A DNA stretch of 42,459 nt from a virus. The translations under genes and the position numbers were made by a program. The stretch covers positions 1 through 42,459 of IMG/VR virus record IMGVR_UViG_3300046665_000238, one strand, 5' to 3'. Of this stretch, positions 1 to 7,674 are shown one piece after another; within the stretch, counting starts at the first letter, position 1; each line of letters starts with the position of its first letter. The notes beneath the pieces were generated by a model. The model had not been told where the DNA came from, made no database searches, and saw only the letters and a program-made list of their open reading frames with translations.

Positions 1-299
1 TCTCGACCTTCACCGGATCGTCGACCCGCTTCGACAAGGGCGAAGACAAGACCGTGACGGCTGCGGTCGACGTCTACATCAGCGACTTCGGCACGATCAA
101 GGCAGTTCCGAACCGCTTCCAGCGCGCGCGCACCGCGTTCGTACTGGAACTCGGCCGCTGGAAGACGGCGTTCCTGCGTCCGATGATGACGAACGAACTC
201 GCCAAGACCGGCGACGCTGAGAAGCGCCAGCTGCTCGTCGAGTACACGCTTGAGGCAGGCCAAGAGAAAGCAAGCGGTGCAGTGCGCGATCTTTTGTGA
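1..299 (+). CDS. Major capsid protein, 3' fragment (second variant copy)
   Basis: This is the last 98 codons of a major capsid protein; the 5' part lies off the left edge. It matches the end of the complete capsid gene at 40779-41717 with only two amino-acid changes (Lys instead of Arg in the run before QLLVEY, and Gly instead of Ala before AVRDLL) but about a dozen silent base changes. The reading frame is open from base 3 to a TGA at 297-299. Because the rest of the gene is found at the other end of the window, this fragment is best read as the same locus from a slightly different strain, not as a broken gene. Confidence is high for identity. Confidence 0.93.
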   Translation, partial: STFTGSSTRFDKGEDKTVTAAVDVYISDFGTIKAVPNRFQRARTAFVLELGRWKTAFLRPMMTNELAKTGDAEKRQLLVEYTLEAGQEKASGAVRDLL

Positions 300-322
300 T
301 CTGACGTAGTTTCGTAGCAAAC

Positions 323-350
323 AAGGGCGGCCTTCGGGTCGCCCTTTTTC
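323..350 (+). terminator. Intrinsic terminator after the major capsid gene
   Basis: An eight-pair GC-rich stem (GGGCGGCC with its partner, one G-T pair) closed by a TTCG tetraloop is followed by TTTTT. It sits 24 bases after the capsid stop codon and directly ahead of the next start, so it probably trims capsid-level transcription and lets some read through. Confidence 0.85.
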
Positions 351-363
351 TTTGGGAAAGTCC

Positions 364-648
364 ATGTCCAAGATGCAGATTTTCGCAACCGGCGTGACGA
401 TCACGACCGGCGCGGCGTCGGCCAGCGCGTCGATTCCGAACTGCGTGAACGGCACGAAACCGAAATACATTCGCGTGGCAGCGACTGCCGCGGCATACGT
501 GAAGATGGGCGCGACTGCGGTCGCGGGCGACATCCTCATCCAGCCGGGCGACTCAGTCGTCTTGGCCGTCGCAGGAGCGCCGACTATCGCCGCCATTCAG
601 GTGTCGGCCGCAGGTCTGGTTCAAGTCTCGCCGCTTGAGGATAGCTGA
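364..648 (+). CDS. Small virion protein, probable capsid decoration/cement protein
   Basis: A 94-residue protein rich in Ala, Thr, Ile and Val with alternating hydrophobic residues, consistent with a small beta-rich fold, no membrane segment and no Cys pair. It lies immediately after the major capsid gene, the usual position of cement or decoration proteins in BPP-1-type podoviruses. I chose ATG at 364 over an in-frame TTG at 352 because GGGAAAG lies just upstream of 364. The stop overlaps the next start by one base (TGATG). The function is inferred from position and size only. The other copy (41782-42066) encodes the same protein with only silent changes. Confidence 0.65.
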   Translation: MSKMQIFATGVTITTGAASASASIPNCVNGTKPKYIRVAATAAAYVKMGATAVAGDILIQPGDSVVLAVAGAPTIAAIQVSAAGLVQVSPLEDS

Positions 649-938
649 TGCAAGTCGGCACTCGCTTCCACTACATACCGGAAACGGACACGACGGCCGT
701 CGAGCGCATCCAAGACTGTGAGCCCATTCTCGACACGACGACGGCTCTGCGCAATGAGGGCATCGTCGGCTCTAACGAGATGCGGCACGCGGCCACCTTC
801 CCGGCCGTCGTGGTCGAGACGTACTGCAACACGCGCGGCATCACCTTCGCGGAATTCATGCAGAACACGGATCACGTCGCGGCCATGCTGCGCGATCCCG
901 ATCTGTCGGGCTTTCGCATCTGGACAGGACGCATCTAA
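648..938 (+). CDS. Conserved small head protein, function unknown
   Basis: A 96-residue protein that I cannot assign to a named family. It starts on the TGATG junction with the previous gene and ends with TAA directly against the ATG of the adaptor gene, so it is translated as part of the head module. It has no obvious membrane segment or catalytic motif. Its sequence is kept exactly between the two strain copies at the protein level while about 11 bases differ, which shows strong selection on the protein. A minor head or head-tail joining role is plausible. Confidence 0.7.
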   Translation: MQVGTRFHYIPETDTTAVERIQDCEPILDTTTALRNEGIVGSNEMRHAATFPAVVVETYCNTRGITFAEFMQNTDHVAAMLRDPDLSGFRIWTGRI

Positions 939-1529
939 ATGCCATTCGCATCCTATGACGACCTTCAGGCGTCGATCGGCCGTTGGCTGAAGCGCAACAA
1001 CCTGCAAGACTCGGCGGCCGACTTCATCGCGCTCGCTGAAGTGCGCCTGAATCGCCGGCTGAAGGTGCGCCAGATGCGGACCTCGTTCTCTGTCACGCCA
1101 ACGACGAACTTCGTGACGCTGCCAGGCGATTACAACGAGGCGATCAGGCTGACGTACGGCAATCATCGGCTCGATTTCATCTCAGAAGACACTGCTGATG
1201 CGTGCCTTGAGAAATTCGACTGCGCGAACAAGTACTCAATCGTTGGCGACAAGATCTGGCTGCTGACGAAGACGAGCGGCGCAAAGCTGACGGTGCACTA
1301 CTACCAAGACATCGAGCCGTTGAGCGACACGAACACGTCGAATTGGCTGCTTGAAGACGCGCCGGACATCTATCTGTATGCGTCGCTGGTTGAGGCTGAG
1401 GCGTTCATCAAGAACGACGAGCGCGTCGCCGGCTGGAAGGCTGCACTCGACACGGCGATCGCCGATCTTCAACAGAACGACTGTGATAGCCAGCATTCCG
1501 GCTCGTCACTGGCGATGAGGAACATCTAA
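939..1529 (+). CDS. Head-tail adaptor protein (SU10-adaptor type)
   Basis: A 196-residue protein that opens with a helical segment (SYDDLQASIGRWLKR, then LAEVRLNRRLKVR), followed by a beta-rich middle with LPGDYNEAIRLTY and a C-terminal helical segment rich in Glu/Ala. This arrangement is typical of phage adaptor proteins that sit under the portal ring and connect it to the short tail. It lies between the capsid module and the nozzle-like gene, as expected for a podovirus. The assignment rests on family resemblance by eye; gp4-like or Gp6-like connector names would describe the same role. The start ATG abuts the TAA of the preceding gene. Confidence 0.7.
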   Translation: MPFASYDDLQASIGRWLKRNNLQDSAADFIALAEVRLNRRLKVRQMRTSFSVTPTTNFVTLPGDYNEAIRLTYGNHRLDFISEDTADACLEKFDCANKYSIVGDKIWLLTKTSGAKLTVHYYQDIEPLSDTNTSNWLLEDAPDIYLYASLVEAEAFIKNDERVAGWKAALDTAIADLQQNDCDSQHSGSSLAMRNI

Positions 1530-2975
1530 ATGGCAAAGCTGATCGGCTATGCGCCTGATTTGGACAGCACGACGCCAGGTGTAGTGCTCGACTGCGCGAA
1601 CATGGTGCCGTCGATCAAGGGCATGCGTGCGGCGCCTAGCGCGATCAGTGCTGGCATGCCTGCGCTTGAATCGAAGGTGCTCGGCGGTGCGACCATCGTC
1701 AAGCTGGACAACACGAAGCGCCTGATTGTCGGGACGCAGACGAAGCTGTTCGAGGAAGTCACGGGCGCATGGGTCGACGTATCCCGTTCGACCCCATACA
1801 CGACGTCTAGCGCAGGCACATGGCGCTTCGCTCAGTTCGGCAACGTGACGGTTGCGACGAACGGCGCAGACGTGCTGCAACAGAGCATTACGGGCGCGTT
1901 TGAGGACATTCCGGGCGCTCCGAAGGCCGCCATCGTTGAAGTGGTGGCGGGCTTCGTGTTCCTGTTCAACACGGTCGATCCGACGTTCGGAACGCGCCCG
2001 GATGGCTGGTGGAACTCGGGCCTGTTCGATCAGACTGTGTGGACGCCGAGCCAAGCCACGCAGAGCGCGAATGGTCGGATTATCGACACGCCGGGCGACA
2101 TCAGGGCAGGGCGCGGGCTCGGTCCTGACATCGTGGTCTACAAAGAGGCGTCCATGTATTACGGGACGTTTCAGGGGCCGCCGATCATTTGGGCGTTCAA
2201 CCTGATTTCGAACCAGATCGGCGCACCGTGCCAAGAGGCTGTCGTATCGATCGGAACGGCTCATCTGTTCCTCGGTAACGACAACTTCTACATGTTCGAT
2301 GGCACGCGCCCGACGCCGATCGGTGACTCGGTGAAGAACGCGTTCTTCCGTGACCAGAACCCGTCGCACAAGCAGACCGTCGCTAGCGTGCATGACCGGC
2401 TGAACAGCCTTGTTTACTGGTACTACGTCAGCAACAACAGCACGGGCTCGATCGATAGCGCCATCGTCTACAACTACAAGACGGGGCAATGGGGGCGCGC
2501 GAATCGCTCCATCGAGGCGGCGGTCGAGTTCATCAACGGACAGATCACGTGGACGTCGCTCGGTGACATTGCAGACGAGTGGCAAGACCTGCCGCAAGTG
2601 CCCTGGAACTCGCCGTTCTGGACGTCGGTAGCGACGCAGCCGTCGATCATCGACACGTCACACACGATACAGACGCTGACTGGCGCGGCCGGTCAATCGT
2701 CGATCACGACGGGCGACTTTGGAGACGACGAGTCGTACTCGCTGCTTCAGTACGTGCGGCTTCGGTGCGCGCAAGACCCGACATCGGCCACGATGAGCAC
2801 GCAGGAGCGCACGACGCTTGGCGGGCTGTTCACGCACGGCATCACGACGGTGCTTGAGGATGGCAAGTTTGACGTCGACGCGTCGGCCCGCTATCACCGC
2901 GCGCTCATGACGTTCCAAGGCGATTTCGAAATCATCGGCTACACGCCGAAGCTCGTACCGGATGGACTCGCATGA
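1530..2975 (+). CDS. Tail nozzle/hub-like structural protein
   Basis: A 481-residue, beta-rich protein beginning AKLIGYAPDLDSTTPG, a start common in podovirus genes just behind the adaptor. It has repeated short strands with Trp and Gly (for example KTGQWGRANRS and a TFGTRPDGWWNSG stretch), which suggests a propeller- or barrel-like body such as the tail nozzle of T7-like or SU10-like virions. There is no transmembrane segment or enzyme motif. It begins against the adaptor stop and overlaps the next start by four bases (ATGA). The nozzle/hub role is inferred from fold style and gene order; a DNA-stabilisation protein is the main alternative. Confidence 0.55.
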   Translation: MAKLIGYAPDLDSTTPGVVLDCANMVPSIKGMRAAPSAISAGMPALESKVLGGATIVKLDNTKRLIVGTQTKLFEEVTGAWVDVSRSTPYTTSSAGTWRFAQFGNVTVATNGADVLQQSITGAFEDIPGAPKAAIVEVVAGFVFLFNTVDPTFGTRPDGWWNSGLFDQTVWTPSQATQSANGRIIDTPGDIRAGRGLGPDIVVYKEASMYYGTFQGPPIIWAFNLISNQIGAPCQEAVVSIGTAHLFLGNDNFYMFDGTRPTPIGDSVKNAFFRDQNPSHKQTVASVHDRLNSLVYWYYVSNNSTGSIDSAIVYNYKTGQWGRANRSIEAAVEFINGQITWTSLGDIADEWQDLPQVPWNSPFWTSVATQPSIIDTSHTIQTLTGAAGQSSITTGDFGDDESYSLLQYVRLRCAQDPTSATMSTQERTTLGGLFTHGITTVLEDGKFDVDASARYHRALMTFQGDFEIIGYTPKLVPDGLA

Positions 2976-3292
2976 GGCTACAGAAACCGCAGCTTCCGAA
3001 CGCTGACGCGAAGGATCGGTTCTCGAACGATCTGGTGTTCAAGGTCAAGCAGATCCTGTCGCTGGTTATCGATCAGGTCAACAACCTCACCGAAGGGCAG
3101 GTTACAGCCGTCCAGAACGCCAACACGGCGCCGCCGACGACCGGCACGTATCAGCAGGGCGATTTCATCCGCAACAAGGCGCCTGTCGAGGCTGGCACGG
3201 CTGGCAGCAAGTACGTCGTGACTGGCTGGATATGTCTCGCGGCCGGCACGCCCGGCACGTGGCTTCCCTGTCGCTCTCTCACTGGCAACTAA
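2972..3292 (+). CDS. Small tail-associated protein, function unknown
   Basis: A 106-residue protein with an N-terminal helical part (FSNDLVFKVKQILSLVIDQV) and a C-terminal segment of the type GWICLAAGTPGTWLPCR that is often seen at the ends of phage fibre proteins, where it forms a small trimeric beta cap. It lies between the nozzle-like and GNAT-like genes, overlapping its predecessor by ATGA. It is likely a virion component of the tail or its fibre attachment. I cannot name the family with certainty. Confidence 0.65.
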   Translation: MRLQKPQLPNADAKDRFSNDLVFKVKQILSLVIDQVNNLTEGQVTAVQNANTAPPTTGTYQQGDFIRNKAPVEAGTAGSKYVVTGWICLAAGTPGTWLPCRSLTGN

Positions 3293-3709
3293 ATGAAACA
3301 ACTCGTTCCTGTCTCGCCGGCTGGATTAGCGGCGGTATGGCCGCGCGTGCGTCCCGGACTCGATTCGATGGACAAGGGCGACGGCTGGATTCCAGAGGAC
3401 CTGTACATGGCGCTGAAGAACAACGCCGCAACGCTGTACATGGTCACGATCGACGGCAAAGAGCACGGCTTTCTCGTGCTGCGCCTGATTAACGACTTCG
3501 ACGGGCCGCGCCTGCATATCTGGGTGCTGTACTCGCAATCGAAGGTCAATTTGATGGCTGAGTTTAGCGATGAACTCGACGCCATCGGCAAGAGCAACAA
3601 CGCAATACGTCTGACGTTCAGCTCTACCCGCCTCGGATGGGCCAAGGTCGCTCCCAAAAATGGGTTTTCCGTCCGCGAGACGGTCTATGAAAGGAAGATC
3701 AAATCATGA
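3293..3709 (+). CDS. GNAT-like acyltransferase-fold protein
   Basis: A 138-residue protein with the size and strand-helix pattern of a small GNAT domain: a central strand pair around LYMVTIDGKEHGFLVLRL, a further strand LHIWVLYSQSK, a helix with EFSDELDAIGKS, and the closing WAKVAPKNGFSVRETVYERK, which resembles the last GNAT strands. Several podoviruses carry such a protein next to their internal virion proteins (T7 gp13 is one known case). Whether it is an active acetyltransferase or only a structural relative cannot be told here. It overlaps the next gene by four bases. Confidence 0.6.
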   Translation: MKQLVPVSPAGLAAVWPRVRPGLDSMDKGDGWIPEDLYMALKNNAATLYMVTIDGKEHGFLVLRLINDFDGPRLHIWVLYSQSKVNLMAEFSDELDAIGKSNNAIRLTFSSTRLGWAKVAPKNGFSVRETVYERKIKS

Positions 3710-4707
3710 GCGGTGGTAGCGGTGGTGGCGGCAGCCAAACGACGACGACGGCCCTTCCAGGCTATGCGCAACCGGCTGCACAGGAAATCCTGACGCGCGG
3801 TACGGACCTGTCGCATCAGACGATGCCGCAGTACGGCGGGCAACTGGTCGCCGGCATGAACGGCAATCAGAACGCTGCGATCAATCAGGTTCAGCAACTT
3901 GCGACGCAGGGCAATCCCGCGCTTCAGGGCGCTAACAACTACGTTGCGGGCGCAACTGGCAACGGCGGAAACCCGGCCGCGCAGCAGCAGAACCAGTACA
4001 TCGGCCAGAACGTGCAGGCGTCGCAGAACCCGTACGCGACGATGGACAATCCGTACCTTGACGATCAGGTCAACAAGGCGCAAACGGATCTGACGAACCA
4101 GTACAAGAACGGCACCGCGGCGCAGACCATGGCGCAGTTCCGCAACTCGGGCGCGTTCGGTGGCTCGGCGATGCAGCAGACGCAGGACCAGCAGAACAAC
4201 CAGCTTGCGGGCGCGCTCACGAACGTGGACACGCAGTTGCGCGGCAACGCGTACGCGAACACGCAGGCGGCGGCCGGTCAGCAGGCAGCGCTCAACACGC
4301 AGACCGGGCTCGCGAATCAGGCCAACAACCTGAACTACACGCAGCAGAACAACGCGCTGAACAGCCAGAACTACAACGACGCGCAAGGGCGCGCGCTGTC
4401 GGCGGCAAGTCTCGCGCCGGGGCTGAATCAGGCGAACTACTACGGCGCCGGCCAGTTGATGAACGCGGGTACGCAGCAGCAGACGCAGGATCAGAACCAA
4501 CTGAACGCCAATTACCAGCAATGGTACAACGGCGCGTATTCGCCGTATCAGCAGCTCGGCGTGCTTCAGTCTGCTCTATCCGGCGCGCTCGGTAACGGCG
4601 CACAGGGTGTGTCGACGTCGACGCAGAGCGGCGGCAACAACACGGCCGCACTGATCGGCGGTGGCGCAGCGCTCGGCGGCGGTCTGCTGAAAGCATTCGG
4701 GAGCTAA
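3706..4707 (+). CDS. Gln/Asn/Ala-rich internal virion protein
   Basis: A 333-residue protein that starts with a Gly/Ser/Thr-rich leader and then becomes strikingly rich in Gln, Asn and Ala, with long predicted helices and no Cys or catalytic motif. The C-terminus (ALIGGGAALGGGLLKAFGS) is a Gly-rich hydrophobic segment. Proteins of this composition are common in the internal or ejection region of podovirus genomes and are thought to travel with the DNA or form part of a transient channel. Its start overlaps the GNAT-like stop (ATGA). The role is inferred from composition and position between the tail and muramidase-containing genes. Confidence 0.6.
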   Translation: MSGGSGGGGSQTTTTALPGYAQPAAQEILTRGTDLSHQTMPQYGGQLVAGMNGNQNAAINQVQQLATQGNPALQGANNYVAGATGNGGNPAAQQQNQYIGQNVQASQNPYATMDNPYLDDQVNKAQTDLTNQYKNGTAAQTMAQFRNSGAFGGSAMQQTQDQQNNQLAGALTNVDTQLRGNAYANTQAAAGQQAALNTQTGLANQANNLNYTQQNNALNSQNYNDAQGRALSAASLAPGLNQANYYGAGQLMNAGTQQQTQDQNQLNANYQQWYNGAYSPYQQLGVLQSALSGALGNGAQGVSTSTQSGGNNTAALIGGGAALGGGLLKAFGS

Positions 4708-4709
4708 GC

Positions 4710-5684
4710 ATGTCAGGCGCACTCGGTAACACCCTAGACCCCTCGAACCACGATTCGCCGATCGGCGCCATTGGCGGGCAGATCCAGAAGTACACGGACC
4801 CGATTGCATGGATTCCGGGGCTTGGCGACAAGTGGGTAGACCTGACCAGCCACAAGATCCCGAAGATGCTGAACACGGCAATCTCGCCGGTGACGCAGGC
4901 GGTCGGACAGGTCGACAAGACGATCAACCCGCTGCGCAAGATTGGCTTCGTCGACAACATCATGAACACGGTTGAGGCGAAGCCGGCCGATGCGATCGGG
5001 CTGGCGATCGGATCGTACTTCGCGGCTCCGGCGATCGCCGCTGCGGCGGGCGGTGGCGGTGCGGGCGCAGGCGGTGCAGGAGCGGCCGGCGCGGGCATCG
5101 GAGAGAGCGCAGGAACGGCTGCCGGGCTCGGTGCGGCTGAAGGTGCCGGAACGGCTGGCGCAACTGGCGCAACTGGCTTTCTCGGCGGTCCTGCGGCCCT
5201 TGGTGACGCTGGCTTGACCGGCACTGTGTCTGCGTCAGGCTCGGGACTCGGCGCGGCATCTGCTGGCGAAATGGGCGGTGCGCTTGGATCTGCTCCGACT
5301 GGCTTGTTTAGCGGTCTGCTTCCGGGTGGCGGCATGACTGGCACGGCAAGCGGTGCGCTCGGTGGCGGTCTGTCTGGTGCAACTGCCGGCGGCTCGTCGC
5401 TCGGCGGCGCATCGATGGGCGGCTTCTTCAATAGCCCGATGGCCGGAAAGCTGACGAGCTACCTTGAGAATCAGGCGATTTCGCAGGGTACGCAGGCGGC
5501 GCAGGGCCAACAACAGCCCGCCCGGTATCAGCCGCAGAACTTCGCGCACTCATCGTTTCGCGCGCCGAACACGGCAAGCTACATGCCGACATCGGCGATT
5601 ACGACGCCCTACACGCTTGGCGGGGGAGGCGTGCAGTCGCTTCTCCAACAAATGATGCTTCAGCGTCAAAATCCGCTCGGGTAA
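4710..5684 (+). CDS. Gly/Ala-rich internal virion protein
   Basis: A 324-residue protein. The first 100 residues look folded (helical, with AWIPGLGDKWVDLTSHKIP), the middle is almost entirely Gly, Ala, Ser and Thr, and the C-terminus carries QAISQGTQAAQGQQQ. The Gly/Ala tract includes hydrophobic stretches that could insert into a membrane during DNA ejection. It follows the Gln-rich gene by two bases and precedes the muramidase-domain protein by four, so all are made together. No enzyme motif is visible. An ejection-protein role is inference from composition and order. Confidence 0.6.
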   Translation: MSGALGNTLDPSNHDSPIGAIGGQIQKYTDPIAWIPGLGDKWVDLTSHKIPKMLNTAISPVTQAVGQVDKTINPLRKIGFVDNIMNTVEAKPADAIGLAIGSYFAAPAIAAAAGGGGAGAGGAGAAGAGIGESAGTAAGLGAAEGAGTAGATGATGFLGGPAALGDAGLTGTVSASGSGLGAASAGEMGGALGSAPTGLFSGLLPGGGMTGTASGALGGGLSGATAGGSSLGGASMGGFFNSPMAGKLTSYLENQAISQGTQAAQGQQQPARYQPQNFAHSSFRAPNTASYMPTSAITTPYTLGGGGVQSLLQQMMLQRQNPLG

Positions 5685-5688
5685 AAAT

Positions 5689-7674
5689 ATGGGACTTCTC
5701 GACAGCTTCACGAATTACGCGCAGTCGCCGCAATCCCAACCGGTAGCGGATGGGCTGCTCGCGGCCGGCCTCGGCATCCTGGCGAACAACCGAGGTCTGA
5801 CGTCGGGCTCTCAGGCGATTGGCTTGGGCGGCCTGCAAGGGCTCTCGCAATACCAGCAGTCCAAGCAATACGGCATGCAACAGCAGTTGCAGAACGCGCA
5901 ATTGCAGCAACTCGGCTTCGGGCTGAAGCAGAAGCAGATGCTTTTCGATCTGGCGAAAAACTACCTCGGCGATCAGCCCGGCGCTACGGCCACGGCTGGC
6001 GCCCCTGCGACGCCTAACCCGGCTGCTGACGTTGGCGGCGCTCCGGCGGGCGGTGGCGCATCTGGCGCCCATGCAGCGCCGATGCCTGTCTCGTTTGCTC
6101 CGGGTGGTGCTGCTGGCGGCCCCTCTGGCGCTGCGCCTGCTCCGATGCAGGCGGCGCCGCAAGGTGGCGGTGCGGCTGGCGGCATCTTCGGCAACATGCC
6201 GCGCGGGCTCGTCGCATATGGATTGTTGAACGATCCGGGCAAGCTGTTCGAGAACGCGGCCGCGCAGTACGCGCCGACCGACATTCAGAAGCAACTTGTT
6301 GCGGCCGGCTATCAGCCTGGCTCGCCTGAATACAAGGCGGCTCTCGACGCGACGATCAAGAAGGCCGGTCATATCGCGCCGGTTGCGCTGCGTCCCGGTG
6401 GCTTTTCGCAGGATGCAGACGGTGCGATTACCGCACTCCCGAGCGCTGCGCCGGAAGGGTACGAGAACGTATCGGACGGCAAGGGGGGCTGGCGTGTGCA
6501 GCAGGTTCCTGGCGGCCCGGAAGCGGTCGCGGGATACAACCGCGCGAAGGCAAGCGGCAGCGCAGGCTACCAGTTGACGGAAGTCTACGACCCGAACGCG
6601 AACGGCGGCAGGGGCGGTATGGTGCGGCAGACGGTCGCCAACGTCGCGGATGCGGCAGGCGGCAATGCGCCTGCTCCGCTGCGCAATAACAACCCCGGCG
6701 CGCTGATGCCGGGCGGAAAGCTTGCGCAGTATCCCGATGTGCAGACCGGGCTCGCCGCGCTCGACAAGAACCTGCAAAGCTACGGCAATCAGGGCATCAA
6801 CACGATTTCCGGCGTTATCAGCAAGTGGGCGCCGCCGAACGAGAACGACACGCAAGGGTACATTAAGGACGTCTCTCAACGGCTCGGCATCCCGCCGAAC
6901 CAGAAGATTGACCTGTCGAATCCGCTGCACCGTCAGGCGCTCTCGACGGCGATCACGTTGCACGAGAACGGCCCGAGTGGTGTGTTCGGAAGCCAGCAAC
7001 AGGCGCCGGCTCGCCAGTCTGGTGCATTCGCCGCGGCGCCGCCGGCTGGTTTCGTGAAGGGTGCAGAAGCTGCCGCGACCAACCAGCAAGACGAGTTGTC
7101 GAAGAAATGGACGAACCTGAGCGACCAAAACACGCAGGCTCAGACGACGAACTCGTATCTGCAAAGCATCAAGGGGCTCGCGTCGAAGGCTGCAACCGGC
7201 CAACAGGCGGATCGCATCAACTACGTCAACGGCCTGCTGTCGCTCGCAGGCAGCGAGAAGGCGACGGACGCGGTAACGGCGAACAACCTGCTCGACAAGT
7301 ACTCGAACCAGATCGTTGCTCGTCTCGGTCAGGGTGGCCTCGGTACGGACGCTGCGCGCTCTATCCTGCAATCGGCCTATCCGAACGCTCACATGACGCC
7401 GCAGGCGATCCATGAAGCCGCGGATAACCTGATTGGTGCCAACCAGATGACGCAGGCGAAGACGCGGCTTCTGGCGCCGCTGGCGAACGCTCGTAATCCG
7501 ACCGAGTACAACAACGCCGAAATGAAGTTCGATCAGAACGCCGATCCGCGGATTTTCCAGTACGCAGGCATTGCGGATCCGGCCGCGCGTCAGGCATTCG
7601 CCAAGAAGCTGATGCAGCAAGATCCGAAGATCGTCGACAAGATCAAGGCACTCCAAGCGATGGGAGCATTTTAA
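5689..7674 (+). CDS. Virion-associated protein with muramidase-like domain
   Basis: A 661-residue protein. Residues 1-90 are Gln-rich and helical; 95-170 form a Pro/Ala/Gly linker; and near residues 325-430 lies a compact domain starting PLRNNNPGALMPG and running through TISGVISKWAPPNENDTQGYI to TAITLHENGPSG. This RNNNPG...waP..ENdt.Y pattern is the one seen in structural muramidases related to PRD1 P5 and other virion lytic enzymes. The rest is helical. The protein probably rides in the virion and locally opens peptidoglycan during DNA entry. It lies between the Gly/Ala-rich protein and another large internal protein, where such enzymes are normally found in podoviruses. Confidence 0.72.
   Translation: MGLLDSFTNYAQSPQSQPVADGLLAAGLGILANNRGLTSGSQAIGLGGLQGLSQYQQSKQYGMQQQLQNAQLQQLGFGLKQKQMLFDLAKNYLGDQPGATATAGAPATPNPAADVGGAPAGGGASGAHAAPMPVSFAPGGAAGGPSGAAPAPMQAAPQGGGAAGGIFGNMPRGLVAYGLLNDPGKLFENAAAQYAPTDIQKQLVAAGYQPGSPEYKAALDATIKKAGHIAPVALRPGGFSQDADGAITALPSAAPEGYENVSDGKGGWRVQQVPGGPEAVAGYNRAKASGSAGYQLTEVYDPNANGGRGGMVRQTVANVADAAGGNAPAPLRNNNPGALMPGGKLAQYPDVQTGLAALDKNLQSYGNQGINTISGVISKWAPPNENDTQGYIKDVSQRLGIPPNQKIDLSNPLHRQALSTAITLHENGPSGVFGSQQQAPARQSGAFAAAPPAGFVKGAEAAATNQQDELSKKWTNLSDQNTQAQTTNSYLQSIKGLASKAATGQQADRINYVNGLLSLAGSEKATDAVTANNLLDKYSNQIVARLGQGGLGTDAARSILQSAYPNAHMTPQAIHEAADNLIGANQMTQAKTRLLAPLANARNPTEYNNAEMKFDQNADPRIFQYAGIADPAARQAFAKKLMQQDPKIVDKIKALQAMGAF

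Larger units (their letters stand above)
1..1041. repeat. Imperfect direct terminal repeat, left copy
   Basis: Bases 1-1041 align without gaps to 41419-42459 (offset 41418). I count about 33 substitutions, so roughly 97% identity. The first 103 bases and the last 127 bases are identical; all differences lie between. The repeat covers the capsid 3' end, the terminator, two small genes and the start of the adaptor gene. The unit length implied for the genome is 41,418 bases. Confidence 0.95.

Noticed and set aside
4292-5431. A 379-codon leftward Pro-rich frame opposite the Gly/Ala-rich gene
   Set aside because: It is the antisense of Gly/Ala codons (giving Pro/Ala/Ser) in GC-rich DNA; no start signal.
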